Shown: piece after piece, positions 1 to 9,300 of the stretch | Layout: every line of letters starts with the position of its first letter | Numbering within the stretch: position 1 is the stretch's first letter | Assembly: GCF_905220415.1 (NCBI RefSeq) | Contig: NC_059547.1 | Coordinates: 6,088,501 to 6,152,500, forward strand | Direction: 5' to 3' | Length of the DNA stretch: 64,000 nt | Source: Colias croceus | Taxonomy: Eukaryota; Arthropoda; Insecta; Lepidoptera; Pieridae | Notes under the pieces: generated by a model | Database searches by the model: none | What the model was told of the DNA's origin: nothing | What the model saw: the letters and a program-made list of their open reading frames with translations, nothing else | Translations under genes and position numbers: made by a program

Positions 1-206
1 TATTTGCAGTAGTATATTGCATCATTAATGACCAACAAAAATTTCCTCATTCTTAGCTATTGTTTTGCTAATTATTTACATTCTGTTATTTAAAGAATGT
101 ATTTTTTTCATCTTCCTCCTTGTTAATCTTTTTTTAATTCCTTACATTTTTATAGTATCATTTAATAAATTAAGTGATATATTTCATGATATTGTCGCAT
201 GTACAG

Positions 207-341
207 GTGGATTTGCAAAAAAGAAATAAAATCAATTCAAGAAAATATGGGACCAGAGGAGAAGTGACTGAGCAATTAGCAACATTGCTTAAAGCATTGT
301 GGTCATGTCGCTATGTACCAGATATGAGTATCGCTTTCAAG
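207..341 (+). CDS. USP31: USP exon (first visible)
   Basis: The exon encodes 45 residues in phase 0, including KYGTRGEVTEQLA and LLKALWSC, typical of the USP31 fingers just after the Cys box. It is bounded by an acceptor at TGTACAG and a donor at AAG|GTATAA. The gene's upstream exons are outside the window. The following intron (342-1133) is AT-rich with an A-run at 943-962, and I see no gene in it. Confidence 0.85.
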
Positions 342-3300
342 GTATAACACAAAACTTCATCACTACATAGTATAAAACCAAGTCGCTGTCTGTCCATTAT
401 TAAATCTTTAATTATACATTTATACATTAGATATTGATACATTTTATTATATAGAGTGTTTCTCCAGGAAGATTTTAGTGTAAAATTTAATAGGTTTTAA
501 GATAAAACGAGCCTAGCCGAAGGTGGAAAGTTAATTTCACTATAAAAGATGAAATTTATATATATTAATTAAAATTTTCGTTTCCTAGCCTTATTATAAT
601 ATTTAGTATCTGCTTTGCTGATTAACATTAGTATTCATTATATTATAATGGTCAAAGTTAAATTGAAATACGACATAGTAATAGTGAACTTTGTGAATAT
701 ATTTTAGCATAGGCTTTTTTTTCCTTCATACAAATTTTTTTTTTAATATTACCTACATTACATTGAGATATTGTTATTGTTTATGTAAGAATATTGACTT
801 ATAATTACTGATAAACTCATTATTAAATACCACTAATTGCATAAAATAGTAGGTAAATACCCAAAATAATGATAAATTAAAAGTAATTGTCAAATATTTG
901 TAATTGCTTACCTAATTAATAATTAATTGCAGATTAAACGGCAAAAAAAAAAAAAAAAAAAATTAATAATTAAAGGATAGTTTAACTGTGCTAGTATGTA
1001 TAGTAACAACATTTTAAAGACAATATGCTTTAAAAAAATGGATGGTTCCCAAATTATAAAGAAGACTTAGTATAAAATGCATATACTTACTGTTCCTAAT
1101 AAATATGAATATTCATTATGTTTATTCTTACAGGCAGCTGTTGAGAGACATGGCACTCAGTATAGAGGAAATAGTCAACATGATGCCCAAGAATTTCTAT
1201 TTTGGTTACTAGATAAAGTTCACGAAGATTTAAATACAGCTACCAAGAAAAAATATAAAACTATAAAAGTAAGAAAAATGCTTAAAAGATGTTATATGTG
1301 TGAAGAATATGTTACGATTTTTACATAAAAATTTATTATTTTAGAATACTGTTGGAAAGTCTGATGAGGTTGTTGCAGCTGAAACGTTAGCCAATCATGC
1401 GCGACGTAATAGTTCCTTTGTACAGGCAGTTTTTCAAGCTCAATACAGGTATTGTGTCGATTTTATACATACAATACATGCAAATTGAACTGAATTGAAT
1501 TCTTATTAAACTGTTTTCAGCTTTGATGGTTTTTTGGTTTTCCAAGAAATATTATGAATTTCGAAAACTAATTTCTCTTATAAATGGAATTGTTAAAGTA
1601 ATAACCTTTCATAATTGGTGAACAATATGCAATTTCGTTTTTAGGTCAGCATTGACATGTGCAAAGTGTGAACGGACCTCATGCACATTTGATCCGTTTC
1701 ATTGTGTCAGCGTACAACTACCTACACGACCAGTCACAGTGCAACCCTCACCTCTGCCTGTTAATGTAAGTTTTTTTATTGAAATTATAAATATATATCA
1801 TGACATTTGATGATATGGTTTGTTGGATGGGTAAAATATTCATTTTTATTACCTGTTTAGAAAATTTAAATTTAATTAAGTATTTACTTTGCGAATTAAT
1901 GTTGTATTTTCAGAAAATAATACTTATTAATTAGAAATAATATAATATTATATAATAAATGAAGTCAATTGCCACTAAACAATTTGTTACTCATCAAGAT
2001 ACTTATCTGACATGTTTGCAGTGACCAAAATGTAGGGTAATATAAAATAAATAACACAAAGAATCATTGGCCATTCTGTTGATAAGTCTTTATTTTCGTG
2101 TTATAACTAAAAAAAATACACCAATTTTTATATTCATACGTTATTGCTCTGACATAACTTAACTAGGAACTTAATCTAATTATAAATTCAAACAAATAAT
2201 TATATAATTATCTTTAGTTGAAATTTTTATTGAAATTATCTTCGCAGGTTGTGTACGTGAACCAACAACCACGGCAAGTGCGTATCGGTGTGGAGCTGCC
2301 GACGAGTGCAACAATGGATGATTTGAGGAACTCGCTGCATTCTGATACTGGCATAGATAAGGATCACATAATACTCGCTGAAATTAATGAAACTGGTATT
2401 TTCATTCAAGATCAATTTCATTTTGTTTATTATAATAAATTTGTAAAAGTTAACATTTTAGTAACGTAATAAATTTAAAATAAAAGTATGCATGAATTTA
2501 TCACAAGGTATTTAAAAAAAAGCTTTCTTGCTACACAACTTTCTCACTCTTAATTGTCAGTGAATTCACTCTTGTTTCATAAAAAATTATGGTTTTAAAA
2601 ATCGCTATTTGTAAGTCTACTACTATTCAATATTTTGTAATATTTTGTATCATTGATATGCTCTTCTCCAAAAAATTAAACTGGCAATATTAATTCTTTT
2701 TTATTTGTTTTGGCAGATTATGACAATAAGAAATATTGGAATTAATATCAGATATGTATACACTTGATTCACATTCACAGGTTGGTGCAACGCTCGCAGT
2801 GGATGGGAAGTAGCGGGAATTGACTTTGGCGCATTATACTGTATGGAGGCCCCACCGTTACTGCAGACTCCGACTACACCATACCTTCTAATTCTATGGG
2901 TCAATTTGTTGGAAGGCGAGCGTTTTGGTAAGATAATATTTTATTTAACATGTTTTAATTATGATTATTTATTTGTAAATTATAATTAATTAAACTGTTT
3001 TCCGGTCAAAATTGTTAATAATATTTTTTTTGATGTTGCTTATAAATATATTGTAAGAGTCCCAATTTTTGACTAATAAATAATCTATGAGTAACAAATT
3101 TAATTCAATTGAAGTAAAAAATTATTAGTAATAGCGGTTCGCCCTGTCTTCGCCTCTGGTATACATCCTCTACTATACTCTCCATAAGAACCATCCTCGT
3201 AATATTCATAATAATTATCCTATTGTCATAGTGCTCTACCATCCTCTGATTTTTAATAATATTTGAAAAGGTTCGCCGTACGCGATGCAAGTGCCCCGCG

Positions 3301-6300
3301 AGATCTCGTATCAAGACCTACAGAAGCTGATGCTCAAGGAAATGTGTCAAGTGGTAGCTGAGAGAGTGCTGGAGACTGCGCAGGGTTCGGATATATTCAA
3401 GGCGAGGATCGCTGAGGCTCACCGTCCTAGAGATCCAGCTTATTTGTTGCCTGAGGTAGGCGTTTACTTATTTATTTTCATTAAGAAATTAGTAATAATA
3501 TTGGTTAAGTAATAATATTGGTGCATGATTCTGCACATAAATATTGTGTTCTTTCAATTCCATATTACCCTTTTTTGTTTGTGACTGTACAGTATGTACT
3601 GAGTATACGCAATGTATAACGTGTGACATGGTTAATTTATTAGTTTCTTTAGATAATCCGTTGGCGTAAGTTGTTCCTAAATATATTAATGATCATGCCT
3701 TGAGTTTATACCTGAAAATAATTGTGATAAATATTATCAACTTCGTTAAATTTATTAAATGTTGTCTCAGTTGCCACATCCATTGTTCGCGCTGGACGTA
3801 GAGCAGGCGTTGTGCGCGCACGACAAGTACCCACATCTCAGACTTGAACTGCTCTGGGATCCCGTTCATCGAGATAGGTGAGTCTTATAAAGTTCTGCAC
3901 CAATATATTATATGAAAATTTTATTAAAAAAAAAATTGCGGGCAAATCAAGTGTTCAATTGAATAGTGTTAATATTATAAAAAAGTCACGAGAAGAACCG
4001 CGGGTCAAACCGCGGTTCAGAAAGTACAGATTCACCTTTTACTCGGTATCTAAAGCTACTGCGTAGAGATATTTTATATTGTAAATGTCAAAGATTGTGA
4101 GGACGAATGTATGTGTGTTTGTTATTATCACGAAATAACTTCTGCCGGCCTAGCATGCGCGCCAAGACTATATTATCTCGCGCGAGAGAGACAAAGCTTT
4201 TTTGAAATCAATCTTTATTTCGACATTGTTAACGTTTGCGTCACGGTCGATACATTTCTCGTCGTAGAGTCCGTCCGCTGTCTACGTGACGAAGCGACGT
4301 TGCCAAACCGCTTTAGTTTATTCAATTCTTTGTTGAAGAAGATTTACACTGTCAAAATTATGATGAAAATATGACAAAATATAAAGTAAGCAAACTAATT
4401 TAAAATTTCCAATAAATACATAAAATATTCGTCTATAATACATAAAATATAAGTCGTCATTAGATTTTAAACCAAAATGCTTTTTTTTCTCTGATTCAGA
4501 AAAAAATATTTACTAGTATTCTGTATAATTATAAAGTATCAGAGACTAGAAATTTTGTCGTGGCTCGCATGCTATGCTGGCAGGAAGGATTTGGATGAAG
4601 TTTTACAGGAATTTACTGAATTTTGATAGCACATAGAAATACTTTTTCCCGCGAGTGAAACTGCGCGGCACAGCTAGTATAAATATAAATATGAATGTAT
4701 TGCTACAGTATGACTGACTGACCGGTTGGCTTGGTTGGTAGTGGCCTTGCCTTCCAAGCCAGAGGTCGTGGGTTCGATACCCACCCGGGGAAAATATTTG
4801 TGTGATGAACATAGATGTTTGCTTCCGTGTCTGGGTGTTAATTATCAATATAAGTATTTATTTAAAATTATATATGTATGTTTATCAGCCATCTGGCTTC
4901 CATAACACAAGCGAAAGCTTAGTATGGGATCAGGGGGGTTAGACAAGTGGCTTTCTATTAGCGTAACGTTTAATAGAATAGATTATGAATGTATGAGATT
5001 GACGTAAGCTGGAGATACGTTTATCTGCAACTTATGTCAATCTCATACATTCATAATCTATTCTATCAAACTTTACGCTAATACAAGTGATAACTGCGTT
5101 AAAAACAACCGACTTCAAACTTGCACTTGCAAAATTTACAAATACCTACAGACAAAAATGCTCATAAAATAAAAACTACTGGGCCTATCCGAATAAAATT
5201 TTTATGGGACCAATTCGACACCATCCCGCATCGAACAAAAAAAGAATCACGTAAATCGGTTCAGAAACCTCGGAGTAATCGGTGTACATACATAAAAAAA
5301 AAAAAAAAAAAAATATACCGGCCGAATTGATAACCTCCTCCTTTTTTTTGAAGTCGGTTAAGAAAGCCACTTGTCTAGGGGGGCTGATCGTGGCGTGTGT
5401 GAAAGTTGTCCTGAAATATAAATTGATGTAGTATAATACGCGAGTGGGGCGAGGCGTGCGAGGTGCACGTGTCGGCGGCGGGCGCGGCGGCGCCGCTCAC
5501 GCTGCACGCCTGCCTCGCGCACTACACGCGCGCAGAGCACCTCGCGCAGGAGGACGCCTGGCGGTGAGTGGGGGCACATCATATACAGGGTGTAATCGTT
5601 AAGTGTGCACAGGCGATTCTTCCGTAACTATTACAGATATCGAAAAACTTTAAACTGATATCGAAAGTACTTAACCTAATGAGTAAAATGGCCATAATAA
5701 ATTTTTAAAAATAAAACAAGAAATATCTAAAAAAATAACTTTAAACCCTCCCATACATTTAATATGAGATATGGGTGATTATACAAAAATGGGGTAACTT
5801 TTAAGGATATTTTGTTTACTATATTTTTTATATCAGATTATTACAAATTAGGGTGTATGTGATAGCTAATCTAATGAATATATTGTTCCAAATCGGGCCA
5901 GCCACTTTTTTAAGTAGATTGTGAGATATTTAAAATTTTCTGGATTTGGCCTCCAGGGGACTGACAAGGCTAACATAGTACTGATAAAAACACAATTTTG
6001 TAATATTCTTAAAGAAATTCAATGAAAATTACTACAAATCTCTCAGTTTTATTAATAGCACATGTCTTTTAAGTATTAAAATCACTTAGTTACATTTAAA
6101 AATGATAATTTATAATATATTGTGATACTAGGAAAAAATAATGTCTCAATTTTCAAAACAACCTTCTGACATTTAACGCAATGTGAATATTCTTACTCTC
6201 TTACTTAACTTACTACTTTGACTTAGTTTTACTTAATATTTCAAGTAATTCACAAACAATAGAAACAAAAAAACGGCCAAGTGCGAGTTGGACTCCTAAC

Positions 6301-9300
6301 AAACCTATTTTTTATTATGTTTGTAACTTAAAATTTACACTTTTAGCAATTTTTCCTTTATTTGTGTTATAAGACGTTGCTTTTTACCATATTTTAAGAC
6401 TGTATACACGGCAAGCATCCTGTGTATTTTTTTATTCCCTTGCGAATATTTAATTTTGCGGAAATTTGCAGTATTCACGGATGTAGGTATCTTTTAATTG
6501 CGTTGCGTTATAAGTTTCATTTTTTTACAGCCCCAAGGGTTCTTAATGTTGAGTATTCAATATAAATTTCAGATTGATACCTCCACGAGCTTCAAAAAAA
6601 CGTCTTAACAGACAAACGGACAACAAAGTGATCCTATAAGGGTTCTGTTTTTTCCTTTTGAGGTTCGGAGCCCTAAAAATCTAACATTATTTATGTTAAA
6701 AGTACTAATTTTCATAAAATGGTTCATGGTTTTTAACCAAAGGCTTGAATGAAAGTCTCATCTGAGTTTTCATAAGAGCCTTTTGACATTTTTATAATGT
6801 TATTAAAATAATTAACTTTTATGTTATTTTGAGTTAATTTTACTTCACAATATTAAACGTTTACGTATTTATCTAATAAATACATATAACAAGCTATGCC
6901 CTGAAAGCATCAAAATCAATAATTAAAATAAAATAAGATCTTTTAAATAAAATTATTAGTAGTTTGTTTCAATAGTTCTTTTCTTTGCTACTCTTTTTTA
7001 AATGTTTCTTCCCTAGTCAAATTCAGTTTCTTTTAGCGTGGCGCATGATGTTTTAAACTGAAATATCAAATAGAAATGCTTATACCAATAGCAATCAAGA
7101 TAAAAGTTCTCAAAAACGATAGAATCATCAGTACTATGGGGTCGCGTCAGTCCACTGGCGCGATATCTGACATAGGACTGATGCCAGCGGATTGATAAAA
7201 AGGGACTTAATATGAGATTATAATCACAAATTATGTTTTTTTGCCTTATTTCTAATATCAACAAACTATATTTTTACAAATCATACTTAACCATGTATGA
7301 ATGAAAATAAAAATCAGTTTAACAATAAAATAACGACTCACCATAGGACTGAAATGTTGACTGGCGCAGCACGAATTTAGAGGACAAACACAACCCTAGC
7401 GCTGGTACAGTTATGACGGCCATCAAAATATGGGATGCACAAGTAACTTCATTACCAACATTAATATTTAGACAGGGATTTGACCTCGATTTGGTGATAT
7501 TTAGCGAGAATTTCAAATTTAAAAAACACACAACGGACTGACCAATAAAAACGATGACAAAGTTTATTTTTATATTTTAAATAAAATGTTAAACATTTCG
7601 TTATGAAAGTTATACTATATTATACTATGTATATCAAAGATTGTCCTGAATTAGTAAGTTTTCTCTAATCAATGATAATGTTTATAAAATAGTCACTTGA
7701 TTGTTGGTTTTCGGAGTTGTGACATGCCAAAGTACTGATTATTTAAGTATTAATTTTGTTTTTTTATCAATTTGTATTTTAAATAAAGAAGTGAAAGTGA
7801 GTGACCAAATAAAGGACGCTTTATTGTTTTAAAATAGATTGTTATTCGATTAATATATAATTAGACTTTGTATAAATTGGCTGGTGACATTGAGTTACCC
7901 CATTTTTGTATAATGACCCATATGAATATCCCATGTACATTTAATATGAAAGATTTTAGCTTTTTCTTTTTTTTTTGGTTTTCTACTTTAATTACTTCGC
8001 AAATTTGAAGGGAAGTTCATTTAGAAACTGTAAATAGAGCTCTTCATTGTAATGCACAATGAGGACGACACTTCGAAAATCTGGTATGAATGCAAAATGT
8101 ATGGGAAGTAAAATGTATGGGAGCGTTTAGTGTAACATTTTTGGACATTTCTCGTTTTATTTTTAAAAAATTATTATGGCCATTTTACTCATTAGGTTAA
8201 TTAGTACTTTCGATATCAGTTTAAAGTTTTTTGATATCTGCAATAGTTACGGAATAATCACTTGTGCACACTTAACGATTACACCCTGTATAATAATTGT
8301 ACTACGTAGGTAAGGTTCACTCCCTAACAAAAGTCAACTTTAGCCATAAAAAATGTTCGAATCCATGATATTTTTTTTTCTATGAGAAAATATTTTTACG
8401 CGAAATTAACAATTAATTATCTTTAACATTATTTGTGTCGATTTGAAGAATGAAATAATATATTTACGTTTTTTAAATTTTTATTTAGTTCGATTTCCGG
8501 TTGAAGCAAGTGAATTTTTGAAAATCTTTGAATGCAGTTATTTTTCTTTTTAAAAATAAAGGAATGTTTCCTTTCAGCAGATATCTCCAGTATTTCAAGT
8601 ACTTTCCCTCCAGGGCCCATTGAAAATTTCCATACTGTATATGCCGTACCTTATATCTCCCATGTACTCACGCGCGTGGGTGTGCGTATACAGGCGCGTG
8701 GATTCATTTTCTGTATGTCACACTGTGCGTGTTTTCTTTAAAAAATATGGTTATACTCACATACGTTAGATCATATTATATTCACCCATTATGCTGCGTG
8801 ATGCGTAGCCGTGTGCCAAAATCGACTTTTGTATATGAAAAATAAATTACAGCTGATTCTCAGACCTTTCGAATATTCATATAAAACCTAAAAATCCTTC
8901 AAGTCGTTTCTGAGTATTATAGTAAGCTTCAATAAATGTGAAAGTGGCAGTTTATAAAATGCATTACCATTATCAGTCCCTCATGTACATAAGTCTTTAC
9001 TAGTAACGTCACGTAAAGTTGTGGTATGTTGAATTTCAAAACAATCCGTTTACTCGAAATTACTCCACCACAACTACACTTCTTGTAAATATGAATCAGA
9101 ACTAATCATGGTAATAATACGAGTTACGTAGGTTCAGCCTTCGCTTATTATACTGTTATTACAGAGAACGAAATGCACTCGACATTTATCGCCACTTTAT
9201 TGAAAATTTATGTTTCATATTTTTGCAACGCTTATTCCAACTAAAGCTAGACCAGTTAATTAATAATGTATTTTAAAACCAGACCACACAGCTTTCAAGC

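Larger units (their letters stand above)
4935..5385. mobile_element. Outer MITE split by two inner MITEs
   Basis: TTAGACAAGTGGCTTTCT at about 4939-4956 is matched in reverse complement by AGAAAGCCACTTGTCTA at about 5362-5378, flanked by G-runs on both sides. Between these arms lie the two inner elements annotated separately (4959-5081 and 5107-5360), so the outer element appears to have been invaded twice. Confidence 0.55.

Noticed and set aside
4727..4795. Glycine tRNA gene
   Set aside because: Boxes A and B are present, but the arms do not fold cleanly and a long SINE body follows.
5121..5370. ORFs on both strands with Lys- or Phe-runs
   Set aside because: They translate the A-run of an AACCGACTTC MITE.
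7013..7531. Minus-strand ORFs inside the 5586-8288 element as a transposase
   Set aside because: Short, with no DDE motif or helix-turn-helix; probably chance.
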